64,000 nt of DNA from Bacteroidia bacterium (GTDB lineage: Bacteria > Bacteroidota > Bacteroidia > Bacteroidales > Prolixibacteraceae). The position numbers and the translations under genes were made by a program. The notes under the pieces were generated by a model that was not told the origin of the DNA, did no database searches, and saw only the letters and a list, made by a program, of their open reading frames with translations. Below, in pieces: positions 52,101 to 60,677 of this stretch (position 1 is the stretch's first letter; each line of letters starts with the position of its first letter). The stretch is from the NCBI GenBank assembly GCA_026391315.1, contig JAPLDT010000047.1, positions 1 through 64,000 of the forward strand. The letters are read 5' to 3'.

Positions 52101-53007
52101 CGCCAAAACCTACATCGGTAATAGGACTTTTGTTGGGAACAGCGCCGTGATAAGTGCAGATACGCAACTTGGGGATGATGTACTGGTAGGTGTTTTATCA
52201 AAAGTAAGCGACAAAGATTTGCCGGCAAAGGATGGGACCTCCTGGTTTGGATCCCCGGCGGTATTTTTGCCCAGGAGAGACATTAACACCGAGTTTTCAG
52301 CTGAGAGAACTTATAAACCGACCACGAAATTGTTTGTACTCCGTTACAGCATTGAATTTTTTCGTGTTATACTCCCTGCTGTTTTGTTCCTGACTTTTGC
52401 ATCCCTGATTACCAATATTACCTCCTATTTGCAGGTTGAACGGGATTTGCCTGAACTGATTTTGCTGTTTCCTCTCATGTATTTGGGGGCAGGTGTATTG
52501 GGTACCTTTCTCGTGGTAGTGTTTAAATGGATTGTCATCGGACGCTACAAACCCTCGAGAAAACCGCTTTGGAGTAACTACGTATGGAGAAGCGAACTTG
52601 TAACAGGGATATATGAGAACTTTCTTGTGTTGTTCTTCCTGAATATGCTGACAGGCACCCCATTTATCAAATATCCGCTTCGCATGCTGGGTTGCAAAAT
52701 CGGGAAGAGGGTTTGCATTTATACAACCCAGGTCACTGAATTTGATTTGGTTAAGATGGGCGATTATTCAGCTGTGAATGACAATTGTACCTTGCAAACG
52801 CACCTTTTTGAGGACCGGGTGATGAAGATGTCTTATGTCGATATTGGCCGGGAATGCAGTATCGGCGGTATGTCCATCGTGCTTTATGACTCTAAGATGG
52901 AAGATCGCTCAGTACTGGAGCCGCTCTCCGTTTTGATGAAAAGCGAGACGCTGCCTGCCAATACGGTCTTCATTGGTGCACCGGCAAACAAACGGTCGAT
53001 GAATTAA
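49117..53007 (+). CDS. Pls/PosA-type single-module NRPS (poly-amino-acid synthetase-like)
   Basis: The 1296-residue protein has the layout of Streptomyces epsilon-poly-L-lysine synthetase. An adenylation domain (residues 1-490) has YTSGTTGKPKG near 155, NTYGPTE near 286, YRTGDIARY near 373 and a final Lys in SQKIDRNRLP. A thiolation domain has the phosphopantetheine Ser in LGGHSL near 538. From about 600, paired membrane segments alternate with three left-handed-helix-like domains (about 705-800, 940-1045 and 1185-1290). Specificity residues read by alignment to GrsA are D-A-E-S-I-G-T-V-I-K, close to lysine codes I recall. No condensation or thioesterase domain is present. Start ATG 49117 is preferred to TTG 49111. 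Confidence 0.88.
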   Translation: MLLDQYFEQSVKSHSDAVAIEHGDIRYTYSEADLTANRLAHFLLGKGVGIEDKVVILLPRRAEVIVSMIGVLKAGAAYIPLDPEIPAERVNFIMEDSAAKILITSDEILERIGNQLQVFSIFNIDKQLAQLMGFSSEKPAVENRTPNNLCYIIYTSGTTGKPKGVMLEHRNVVNYIRGAQSIYPIDASDRALQGFSVSFDASVEEIWVPLSLGATLVVGGFEVMRSGDQFSAWMNKLKITFLSCAPTLLSMVKEDIPGLKILIFGGEVCPTDLARRWCKPGRLVYNTYGPTEAAVIATYSILNGLDEVTIGRALPGYDVLIVDDNQEPVSAIEEGEILLGGVSIARGYLHNDELTTQKFIDTAKFSGEMNRYYRTGDIARYAPNGEIIYVGRIDAQVKIRGFRVELAEIEGLLLQCEGIQAVAVSMDKISQQLSAYVVLGRGKDIDREQIASLLRSKLPYYMIPSTLDVLDALPMTPSQKIDRNRLPLPVLPLSYSVEREIIQPVTELEQQMVRIIGNNIHRTDISMDDNFFDDLGGHSLLAALVASEMRELPLFEQLSVADFYKYPILSNLATELERKHHLAEGSFYKEREIHTPSRLSYYTCSFFQGISMLFIGLIFGIEWLGPFFVYSYFFQAEYSVLDSLLMMLVTYFSMLPAITFLAIGLKWLAIGKIKAGRYKLWGSYYFRFWLADKLVNISPISYFTGTPVMNVFLRLLGAKVGKDCYINTSSISAFDLFHLGNNVSICTDSHTKGFTISDGYLHIGTIDIEDDCYVGTRCCLAQNTHMKRNSSMEDLTLLPEGVVIPENENWGGSPGIKMGTNGKQDRTPLWTSANTWHYMISVFLIPLVTMIAYFPGMMFIAHLDYHSESWVQLLPHIFLVGLLFVVILALIITMLKWILLGNIKEGVYRVHSNFYHRKWFFDQLMKLSLQVLGTLYTTLYLQIWFKMLGVKMGKRVEISTVEFISPDLLVTGDECFLADSVSVGASSVRNGYITIAKTYIGNRTFVGNSAVISADTQLGDDVLVGVLSKVSDKDLPAKDGTSWFGSPAVFLPRRDINTEFSAERTYKPTTKLFVLRYSIEFFRVILPAVLFLTFASLITNITSYLQVERDLPELILLFPLMYLGAGVLGTFLVVVFKWIVIGRYKPSRKPLWSNYVWRSELVTGIYENFLVLFFLNMLTGTPFIKYPLRMLGCKIGKRVCIYTTQVTEFDLVKMGDYSAVNDNCTLQTHLFEDRVMKMSYVDIGRECSIGGMSIVLYDSKMEDRSVLEPLSVLMKSETLPANTVFIGAPANKRSMN

Positions 53008-53310
53008 ATCCAATCCGATAATTATCTTCGTTTTTTGGTGCAGGAGTTGAAACCCTTCATCGATAAAACATTCCCTACTTTACCGGACCGATTGAATACA
53101 TTTGTTGCAGGCTCCAGCATGGGCGGACTGATCTCGCTATATGCCCTATACAAACCATTTCAACTGAAAGCAGACGGAATCATGCGATCTATGGGTTATA
53201 AATCAAACAACTGGGTGACGAGGGAATTTCCTGGAGCTGATCATTCAGAAAGATCCTGGAGTAAAAGGTTTGAAATTCCTTTAATGTTTCTGCTGGAAAG
53301 CCCCAAATAA
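53008..53310 (+). pseudogene. Internally deleted putative esterase
   Basis: Directly behind the synthetase stop, in the same frame, an esterase-like sequence without a good start reads VQELKPFIDKTFPT and VAGSSMGGLISLYALYKP (nucleophile motif GSSMGG). It then skips to GADHSERSWSKRFEIPLMFLL with the catalytic His. Around 100 central residues are missing. It resembles the IroE/Fes-type esterase fold. Confidence 0.7.
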
Positions 53311-53318
53311 ATTTTCCC

Positions 53319-53343
53319 TCGATTATCGTTTTTCAATAATCGA
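53319..53343 (+). terminator. Hairpin downstream of synthetase and esterase relic
   Basis: TCGATTAT and ATAATCGA pair perfectly around a T-rich loop; no strong T-run follows, so termination is uncertain. Confidence 0.35.
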
Positions 53344-53501
53344 AAAGCAAAAAGGAGCATAACATTGGGAAAGTTCTGCCGTATACACAACAGATTCTTG
53401 CAATTTGAAGGTGCGACAAAAGTCATTTAGCCTTCAAAAGGGATTGTAAAATCAAATATTGGCAAATCAATTGAAATCGGAAATTGGTTCCGGGTTGTTT
53501 G

Positions 53502-53509
53502 TAAATTTG
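53502..53509 (+). promoter_or_regulatory. TAnnTTTG -7 element of the first ABC exporter gene
   Basis: TAAATTTG is a perfect match 29 bases before the ATG at 53539. Confidence 0.5.
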
Positions 53510-53538
53510 ACGAAATATTTTTAAGAAAAACAGGTGCA

Positions 53539-55293
53539 ATGGCAGTAAAATCAGATGCTCGGAAAACTGAAGGCAAGAAGGGAAAACCTAATATTTTCGC
53601 CGTTCTGAAACCTTACAAGCTAATGATATTTAGCCTGATTAGTTTTGCGCTCCTGAGCAATGCAGTCAATCTGGTAATCCCCAAAATCGTTTCCAGAGGC
53701 ATCGACGATTTTTCAAAAGGAATTTTTCAATATCAAAACATTGTTCTGGAATTTCTTGTTGCAGCTTTCATCATCTTTGTCTTTTCCTTTCTGCAAGGCC
53801 TGTTGCAGACTTACGCTTCAGAAAGAGTTGCCCGCGACCTTCGCACCCAGCTTACCGATAAAATCTCCCGGCAGAGTTATGCATTTATTCAGCAGTCTGA
53901 TCCCTCGAAATTACTTACCAATCTTACCTCTGATATTGATTCGGTAAAGATGTTTGTATCGATGGCCATCGTGTCGCTGGCCTCTTCAATATTTATCATA
54001 TTCGGAGCTACGGTACTTCTGATTTCGATCAACTGGAGACTGGCCCTGGCCGTACTTACTATTATCCCTATTATAAGCGGAGCATTTTTTGTCGTCTTTC
54101 GTCAGGTAAAGGTGTTGTTTAAAAAGAGCCGCGAGATTATTGACCGTCTCAACAAGGTCATCAATGAAAGTATCCTTGGTGCAGCACTGGTCCGTGTTTT
54201 GAACTCCCAAATGCTTGAATACAACAAATTTATGGAAACCAATACCCAGGCCCGGAATCTGGGAATGTCCATCCTGAAACTTTTTGCCACCCTTATTCCG
54301 ATCGTTGTTTTTGTAAGCAATTTAGCTTCGCTCACAATATTAGCTCTTGGAGGACATTATGTCATTGCCGGTTCCATGTCGTTGGGCGACTTTGCCGCTT
54401 TCAACTCCTATTTGGGGATCCTTATCTTTCCGATCATCATCATAGGGTTCATCAGTAATTTTGTGGTACAGGCATCAGTCTCCTATGCTCGGATTTGTGA
54501 AGTGTTGAATGCCGGTGAGACCCGCGATACGGGAACAAATACCTCCCCCTTGAAAGGTAAAATAGAGATGAAAGATATTTCTGTCTACTACGGAGAGAAG
54601 CCTGTTTTGCAAAATATCTCCCTGCTCCTTGAACCCGGAACCCAGACTGCCATTATCGGACCCACCGCGGCGGGGAAAACGCAACTGCTCTATCTCCTTA
54701 CAGGCCTTATTCATCCGACTGGAGGGTCTGTTGAGTTTGATGGCATCAACATTGATGGCTACGATAAATCGACCTTTCAGCATCAGATCGGGTTCGTCTT
54801 TCAGGATAGCATTATCTTCAATATGAGCCTGCGCGAGAATATCGCATTCAATGAAACTGTGACGGAAGAATCTTTTGCTAAGGCGATTGAGACGGCTGAA
54901 CTGAAAGATTTTACCGATGCACTTCCCTATGGACTGGATACTGTGGTGAGCGAGCGCGGTACATCCCTCTCCGGCGGGCAAAAGCAACGGGTGATGCTTG
55001 CCAGGGCCCTGGCGCTTAATCCGAAAATTCTCTTGCTCGATGATTTTACCGCCAGGGTTGATAGCCAGACGGAGGAAAAAATTCTGAACAATGTTGCGAA
55101 GAATTACCCGGGAATAACTTTGCTCTCAGTTACACAAAAGATTGCTGCAGTGATGAATTACGGGCAGATCATCTTGCTGGAAGAGGGTGAAATCCTTGCA
55201 AGTGGAACCCATGCTTCATTGATGGAGAGCTGTCCCGAATATGTTCAGATTTTTAACTCGCAGCGCAGCACAAACCATTACGAAAAAGCATGA
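53539..55293 (+). CDS. ABC exporter half-transporter with degenerate ATP site
   Basis: The 584-residue protein has six transmembrane helices (residues about 25-320) fused to an ATPase. Walker A is GPTAAGKTQ (about 373), the signature is intact (LSGGQKQRVMLAR, about 476), but the catalytic Glu after Walker B is Asp (LLLDDFTARVD) and the switch His is replaced by Gln (LLSVTQKIA). That is the pattern of the degenerate partner in heterodimeric exporters such as TM287/288. The intact partner gene follows at 55456. Confidence 0.9.
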   Translation: MAVKSDARKTEGKKGKPNIFAVLKPYKLMIFSLISFALLSNAVNLVIPKIVSRGIDDFSKGIFQYQNIVLEFLVAAFIIFVFSFLQGLLQTYASERVARDLRTQLTDKISRQSYAFIQQSDPSKLLTNLTSDIDSVKMFVSMAIVSLASSIFIIFGATVLLISINWRLALAVLTIIPIISGAFFVVFRQVKVLFKKSREIIDRLNKVINESILGAALVRVLNSQMLEYNKFMETNTQARNLGMSILKLFATLIPIVVFVSNLASLTILALGGHYVIAGSMSLGDFAAFNSYLGILIFPIIIIGFISNFVVQASVSYARICEVLNAGETRDTGTNTSPLKGKIEMKDISVYYGEKPVLQNISLLLEPGTQTAIIGPTAAGKTQLLYLLTGLIHPTGGSVEFDGINIDGYDKSTFQHQIGFVFQDSIIFNMSLRENIAFNETVTEESFAKAIETAELKDFTDALPYGLDTVVSERGTSLSGGQKQRVMLARALALNPKILLLDDFTARVDSQTEEKILNNVAKNYPGITLLSVTQKIAAVMNYGQIILLEEGEILASGTHASLMESCPEYVQIFNSQRSTNHYEKA

Positions 55294-55396
55294 TTGAACA
55301 ATTGTATACCATTAAAGAAAAAATCCTTGATAAGGCTGTAAATAAAATATTTTGTAACGGATGAAATACACATGTACGGATATTCACAACAACCGA

Positions 55397-55414
55397 ATCC
55401 GCCAGCTGGCGGAT
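55397..55414. repeat. Perfect 18-base palindrome between the ABC genes
   Basis: ATCCGCCAGCTGGCGGAT lies in the 162-base gap between the two exporter genes. No T-run follows. Confidence 0.5.
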
Positions 55415-55455
55415 GTGTATTCCATTTGGCAACTGGGAAATAAAATTACAGTCAA

Positions 55456-57222
55456 ATGAATTACAACCTTAATTTAAAAAAAGAGCAGCAGCCGGGAGCA
55501 AAAGTCAGTACGACAACAATTCTCAGGCAGTTGCTGACTCTGATGGGAGAGGAGCGTAAGAATCTATGGTTCGCCATGATTTTTATCTTCATCAATGCCG
55601 GACTGAACCTTGTTGGTCCTTATTTAATGGGTCATGCTGTCGATCAGTTTGTTGTAACCAAACAATACAACGGGGTAATCCAATATTCCCTGATTCTGTT
55701 TGGTATCTTTTTGTTAGCCATGGTGAGTGGCTATACCCAAACCCAAATGATGGGCAGAGTCGGGCAGCGTATGCTCTATAATTTAAGAAATTCCGTTTTC
55801 AATAAACTACAGGAACTCCCTATCGATTTTTTCAACCAAAATAAGGCAGGTGATCTGATTTCAAGGGTTAACAGCGATACAGATAAGATCAATCAGTTCT
55901 TTTCGCAGTCGCTGGTTCAGTTCATCAGTAGCATTTTTACCATGGTTGGGGCAGGGATTTTTCTGCTCTCCATTAACCTGAAACTTGGACTTGCCGCCCT
56001 GCTTCCGGCCCTGGCCCTCTGGTTTTTTACGCGAAGTATTTCGCCCTGGGTGAAAAGCCGTAATTCGGTTAACATGAAAAGTACCGGAAGCTTAAGTGCA
56101 GAAATACAAGAGAGTTTGAACAATTTTAAGGTAATAGTGGCCTTTAACCGCAGGGATTACTTTAGGAATAAATTCGAAGAAGTCAATGCGGAGAATTACA
56201 AAAGTGCGGTAAAAGCAGGCATTGCGAACAATATTTTTACACCGGTGTACGGTTTCTCCGCTTCTATTGGTCAAATGGTAGTGTTGGCATTCGGCATCTA
56301 CCTGATTACAACCGGACAATTTACTGTGGGTTTGCTGATTAGTTTTTTGGCCTACATCGCGCAGTTTTACAATCCACTCCGGCAGATTGCCTCACTTTGG
56401 GCAAATTTTCAAGTTGCTTTGGCGGGTTGGGACCGCATCTCGCAGATACTGGTGATGGAAAATAACCTGAAAGTCGTTGGAAAAACCGCTCAAGAGGAGA
56501 GTTGCTGCCTGCTGTCATTTCGCGACGTTTCTTTCTCCTACAATACAGGAAATGAGATTCTCAGGGAGGTAAACTTCGATTTGGAACGTGGTAAGACCTA
56601 TGCTTTTGTGGGACCTACCGGTGGTGGCAAAACAACAACCGCCTCACTGATGGCCAGACTTTATGACCCCACATCAGGGAAAATTCTGTTCAACGGATTG
56701 GATATCAGATCCATGCAACCTGACGAAAGAACTGCCTCTATTGGTTTTATTCTGCAGGAACCTTTCCTGTTCAGTGGCACCATCCGTGACAACATCCTTT
56801 ATGGGAATAGCGAATACAGCAACATCTCCAACGACGATTTGTCAAAAGTGATGTCAGAATCCGGGTTAGACGGATTGCTGGAACGTTTTGACGGAGGTCT
56901 CATGGCTGAAATAAAATCTTCAGGAGACGGGATCAGTCTGGGACAAAAACAACTGATCGCCTTTATCCGTGTGGTCTTGCGAAGGCCTAAACTGCTGATT
57001 CTCGACGAGGCCACAGCAAATATTGACACCGTTACGGAACAGTTACTGGGTGAGATTTTGAATAAACTACCAGAAGGCACTACCCGGATTATTATCGCTC
57101 ATCGGCTGAATACCATCGAAAACGCGGATGAAATTTTCTTTGTCAACGCTGGATCTGTCACCAAGGCCGGATCACTGCACGATGCTGTTAATCTCTTGCT
57201 CCATGGGAAGAGGGAGAGCTAA
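55456..57222 (+). CDS. ABC exporter half-transporter, catalytically competent partner
   Basis: The 588-residue protein has the type IV exporter plan: six transmembrane helices (about 35-330) and an ATPase with Walker A GPTGGGKTT (about 386), Q-loop FILQEPFLF, Walker B with Glu (LILDEATANID) and an H-loop His (IIAHRLNTI). Its signature is slightly changed (ISLGQKQL instead of LSGGQ), as expected where the opposing site belongs to the degenerate partner. Together the pair forms a heterodimeric exporter; substrate unknown, with export of the neighbouring synthetase's product as one possibility. Confidence 0.9.
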   Translation: MNYNLNLKKEQQPGAKVSTTTILRQLLTLMGEERKNLWFAMIFIFINAGLNLVGPYLMGHAVDQFVVTKQYNGVIQYSLILFGIFLLAMVSGYTQTQMMGRVGQRMLYNLRNSVFNKLQELPIDFFNQNKAGDLISRVNSDTDKINQFFSQSLVQFISSIFTMVGAGIFLLSINLKLGLAALLPALALWFFTRSISPWVKSRNSVNMKSTGSLSAEIQESLNNFKVIVAFNRRDYFRNKFEEVNAENYKSAVKAGIANNIFTPVYGFSASIGQMVVLAFGIYLITTGQFTVGLLISFLAYIAQFYNPLRQIASLWANFQVALAGWDRISQILVMENNLKVVGKTAQEESCCLLSFRDVSFSYNTGNEILREVNFDLERGKTYAFVGPTGGGKTTTASLMARLYDPTSGKILFNGLDIRSMQPDERTASIGFILQEPFLFSGTIRDNILYGNSEYSNISNDDLSKVMSESGLDGLLERFDGGLMAEIKSSGDGISLGQKQLIAFIRVVLRRPKLLILDEATANIDTVTEQLLGEILNKLPEGTTRIIIAHRLNTIENADEIFFVNAGSVTKAGSLHDAVNLLLHGKRES

Positions 57223-57423
57223 AAGCCAGTAAACAAAATTTCGTACAGATTATTTGGCTTTCTCCAAATTATTTTTAGTTTTGACAAGGGATAACCAAGT
57301 CTAACAATGATAATACCTTTTCAGAAATAACATGTAGGTATTGAGAGAATTAGGTTCTTTTCCAAAATTGAAAATAAATACTTAAATTGTATCGAATTAT
57401 TTTAACTCCTAACAATGATGTTT

Positions 57424-58077
57424 ATGAAGAAAGTTGCCTTGGTTTTATTGGTCTCTTTTTGTTTTGGGACACTTTTTGCACAAGAATCCGTAAAACTGCA
57501 AAATGCAGGTAATGATGCGCTAAATGCCAAAGATTATGCTACGGCACTAAGCAACTATGAAAAGGCAATGGCAGTTTGGGGGACTGCTCCGGTGGATTCA
57601 GTCATGTTTTACAACTGTGGATTCTGCGCTATTCAGGTTAAGGATTATGACAAGGCGATTAAGTATTATGGCCTTGCTGCAACTCACAATTACAAGTCTG
57701 CAGATGCCTCTTTTAAAATCGCACTTCTTTATAAATTTCAGAAAAACAATGAAGCTTATTTAAAAGCTATCAATGAAGGTGTTGCCAAATTTCCTGACAA
57801 TGCAAATTTCAAAGTAGAACTTGGCAAAAATTTTCTCATGGAAGGTGTCGGTCATTACAATGGAGGCAATGGTTTGCTGAAAGCAGCCATTGATAAAGTG
57901 AATTCGAAAAAATACAAAGATGCCAATGACCCTGGATACAAAGCAGAAATTGCCAAAGCCAAAAAGGAGTTTAGCGATGCGATTCCGTCATTCGACAAGG
58001 CTATTGAGCTCAATCCTGCAGACACAAAAGCAAAGGAGTTGAAAGCAGCTTGCGAAAAGCAGGTAAAAGCTTTGTAA
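57424..58077 (+). CDS. Secreted tetratricopeptide repeat protein
   Basis: The 217-residue protein has a signal peptide (VALVLLVSFCFGTLFAQ) and TPR-like helix pairs. These are AGNDALNAKDYATALSNYEKAMAVWG, FYNCGFCAIQVKDYDKAIKYYGLAATHN, SFKIALLYKFQKNNEAYLKAINEGVAKFP and, at the end, FSDAIPSFDKAIELNPADTKAKE. The ATG at 57424 is preferred because it starts the signal peptide; two other ATGs lie three codons or less before it. It is probably a periplasmic scaffold. It stands alone with a 190-base upstream gap. Confidence 0.85.
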   Translation: MKKVALVLLVSFCFGTLFAQESVKLQNAGNDALNAKDYATALSNYEKAMAVWGTAPVDSVMFYNCGFCAIQVKDYDKAIKYYGLAATHNYKSADASFKIALLYKFQKNNEAYLKAINEGVAKFPDNANFKVELGKNFLMEGVGHYNGGNGLLKAAIDKVNSKKYKDANDPGYKAEIAKAKKEFSDAIPSFDKAIELNPADTKAKELKAACEKQVKAL

Positions 58078-58169
58078 TTTCATTTTTTTTGTATGGTTTG
58101 TGTTGCACATGAACTGAGAGTATTACTTTTATACTTTCAATACAAAACAAACATCAAACAATAAAAGCA

Positions 58170-59075
58170 ATGAAAAATAGAAGAGAGTTCTTAAAAATTT
58201 CAGCAACAGGATCACTTGGCATGATGCTTCTCAGTTCTGCCACAAGTTTCCCGGGTGTTTCAGAGGATCGTAAGCGTTTTGGCGTAGGTATTCAGCTTTA
58301 CACCGTCAGGGATGCCATGACTGCCGATGTGCGCGGTACCCTTAAAAAAGTGTCAGATATAGGCTACAAAAATCTGGAGCTGGCAGGCTATTCAAATGGT
58401 AAATTTTATGGCTTTTCTCCTTCCGAATTCAAGAAGATTGTCACCGATTTAGGCATGGTTTCGCTCAGCAGCCACTCTGCTGTTGAATCAAAAGGCATAA
58501 CAGTTGAAACCGCGAAACTAATGGCCGATGCGCATGCTGAACTGGGTGTCAAATATTGCATCCAACCATGGATCAACGACGAGGACCGCACCATTGAGAA
58601 GTACAAAAAAATGATTGGCGACTGGAATAAAGTAGGTAAAATCATGAAGGGAGTTGGAATCCAGTTCGGCTACCACAACCACAATTTTGAGTTTGCCAAA
58701 GTTAACGGAGTAGTCCCTTATTATGATATTTTCTTACCTGAAATGGACAAAGATCTAATTACCATGGAGTTGGATTTGTTCTGGGCTTGCAAGGCCGGTC
58801 AGGATCCAATCGCTATGTTCAAAAAATATCCAGGCAGATTCCAATTGCTCCATTTCAAAGACATGCGCACCAATCAACCACCTTTCTTTGAGGTTATCAA
58901 AGATGATATCTGCAGTGTCGGTGAAGGTGTTATCGATTTCAAGAAGATATTGTCAGCAAAAAAGACTGGCGGAATGAAATACCTTTTTGTTGAAGATGAC
59001 AATCAGGGTAATGGAAAACCGTTTGAAGGGATTGAAACAAGTATCAAAAACGTTACCACCAAGATTTTGAAATAA
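58170..59075 (+). CDS. Sugar phosphate isomerase/epimerase-like TIM-barrel protein, exported (second)
   Basis: The 301-residue protein is of the same superfamily as that at 9180 but clearly a different subfamily. The N-terminus NRREFLKISATGSLGMMLLSSA is a Tat-type signal. Barrel marks: VGIQLYTVRDAM, IGYKNLELAGYSNGK, SSHSAVE, FGYHNHNFEF (metal-binding His/Glu region), TMELDLFWACKAG, LLHFKDMRT and FVEDDNQGNG. Members of this branch are annotated as putative xylose-isomerase-like enzymes of unknown substrate. A perfect terminator follows. Confidence 0.85.
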   Translation: MKNRREFLKISATGSLGMMLLSSATSFPGVSEDRKRFGVGIQLYTVRDAMTADVRGTLKKVSDIGYKNLELAGYSNGKFYGFSPSEFKKIVTDLGMVSLSSHSAVESKGITVETAKLMADAHAELGVKYCIQPWINDEDRTIEKYKKMIGDWNKVGKIMKGVGIQFGYHNHNFEFAKVNGVVPYYDIFLPEMDKDLITMELDLFWACKAGQDPIAMFKKYPGRFQLLHFKDMRTNQPPFFEVIKDDICSVGEGVIDFKKILSAKKTGGMKYLFVEDDNQGNGKPFEGIETSIKNVTTKILK

Positions 59076-59094
59076 TTTTTTATGGATGACAGTT

Positions 59095-59127
59095 AAAAAG
59101 GGAGGTCGATTTCGACCTCCCTTTTTT
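59095..59127 (+). terminator. Rho-independent terminator after the TIM-barrel gene
   Basis: AAAAGGGAGGTCGA and TCGACCTCCCTTTT pair perfectly around TT and are followed by T residues. Confidence 0.9.
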
Positions 59128-59312
59128 GTGCTACCACTTTTATTCTGAAGTTGAAAAATGTAACAGGAGAGGGATTTTCGTTTTTTCTAAGGAGATGTTT
59201 TATCTGAATGTATTTAACAATTACCCCCACTCTGAACAGGGGGGTATATTAAGAATAATTACTAATAATGAAGTTGGGTGGTAATATTCATCGCATGTAA
59301 ATGCATAATATA

Positions 59313-59320
59313 TATTTTTG
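59313..59320 (+). promoter_or_regulatory. TAnnTTTG -7 element of the ammonium transporter gene
   Basis: TATTTTTG lies 33 bases before the ATG at 59354. Two ATGCAT-centred motifs (ATGCATAATAT and ATATGCATTAT) flank it and could be a regulator site. Confidence 0.5.
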
Positions 59321-59353
59321 TCGCCAATATGCATTATTTATAATCCTTATTTT

Positions 59354-60586
59354 ATGATTGACAAAGGAGTAACTACATTTATGGTTCTGGCAACTAGTCT
59401 TGTCATGCTTATGACACCGGGTCTTGCATTCTTTTACGGAGGTTTGGGCAATAAGAAGAACATACTGAACATCATGATGCAGAGTTTTGTCTCTTTGGGG
59501 CTTACCACTGTTTTGTGGTTTAGTTTTGGATATTCACTCTGTTTTAGCGGCACTCTTGCCAATGGGACAGATTTTTTTGGTATTATCGGAAATCTGGACA
59601 AAGCGTTTCTACACGGAATCACCCCAAAAACAATTATGCCTGGCAAGGCTTTCCCTGAATATATTTTCTTTGCCTATCAGATGATGTTTGCAATCATTAC
59701 TCCTGCCTTAATCACAGGAGCTTTTATCAATAGGGTAACTTTTAAAGCCTATGTCTTCTTTTTGATTTTTTGGCAGATATTTGTCTATTACCCCTTTGTA
59801 CACATGATATGGGGAGGTGGAATTCTTCAGCAATGGGGCGTACTCGATTTCGCAGGGGGAATTGTCGTCCATGCTACTGCCGGTTTTGCAGCACTTGTGG
59901 CTACAATTTATGTCGGGAAAAGAAAGGGGGGTGAACATCAACCCAATAATATTCCATTGGTTGCTATTGGAACAACATTGCTTTGGTTCGGCTGGTATGG
60001 CTTTAATGCAGGAAGCGAACTAGATATAGACGATATTACTGTCGCTGCCTTTATAAATACCGACGTTTCGGCTTCATTTGCTGCTGTTACGTGGTTGTTG
60101 ATCGAATGGAACAGTGGCAAAAAGAAACCCACCTTTATTGGATTGATGACGGGTGCCGTAGCCGGACTGGCCACCATAACCCCGGCAGCCGGTTATGTGA
60201 CAGTAGGATCGGCGGCCATCATAGGGACAATGTCTGGTTTTGTATGCTACCGTGCAGTTGAATTTAAGAACAGCATGAAATGGGACGATGCCCTGGATGT
60301 TTGGGGGGTACATGGCGTAGGAGGGGTTTTTGGAACCATTTTGCTGGGTTTGTTTGCCACAAAAATGATCAATCCGGGCACACCAGACGGACTGTTTTAC
60401 GGCGGTGGTTTTGGATTATTATTCAAAGAATTAGCCGCGCTTTTGGTCGCAATTATCTGGGCAAGCTCTTTCACATGGGGAATGCTGCATGCGATTGACA
60501 GGTTTGTTGAGGTCAAGGTAACCGATGCAATACAAAAAAGCGGTTTGGATTTTCATATTCATGGTGAAACAGCAAGGGTTATTTAA
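59354..60586 (+). CDS. amt: Ammonium transporter (Amt family)
   Basis: The 410-residue inner-membrane channel has 11 helices and the family marks: MLMTPGLAFFYGGLGNKKN at the N-terminus, the conserved pore His region FAGGIVVHATAGFAAL, LLWFGWYGFNAGSEL and VWGVHGVGGVFGTILLGLFA with the second His of the pore. The ATG at 59354 is selected because family proteins begin with this helix. Amt genes are often followed by glnK; here no PII gene is present. The preceding region has its own promoter behind a terminator. Confidence 0.95.
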   Translation: MIDKGVTTFMVLATSLVMLMTPGLAFFYGGLGNKKNILNIMMQSFVSLGLTTVLWFSFGYSLCFSGTLANGTDFFGIIGNLDKAFLHGITPKTIMPGKAFPEYIFFAYQMMFAIITPALITGAFINRVTFKAYVFFLIFWQIFVYYPFVHMIWGGGILQQWGVLDFAGGIVVHATAGFAALVATIYVGKRKGGEHQPNNIPLVAIGTTLLWFGWYGFNAGSELDIDDITVAAFINTDVSASFAAVTWLLIEWNSGKKKPTFIGLMTGAVAGLATITPAAGYVTVGSAAIIGTMSGFVCYRAVEFKNSMKWDDALDVWGVHGVGGVFGTILLGLFATKMINPGTPDGLFYGGGFGLLFKELAALLVAIIWASSFTWGMLHAIDRFVEVKVTDAIQKSGLDFHIHGETARVI

Positions 60587-60677
60587 ATAAGCTGAATTAT
60601 AATTATATTTGAATATCTGGAGGAAATCTTCTCTTTGGGATTAAATTTATGTCATTGATAAGATGTGAATTCACCAA

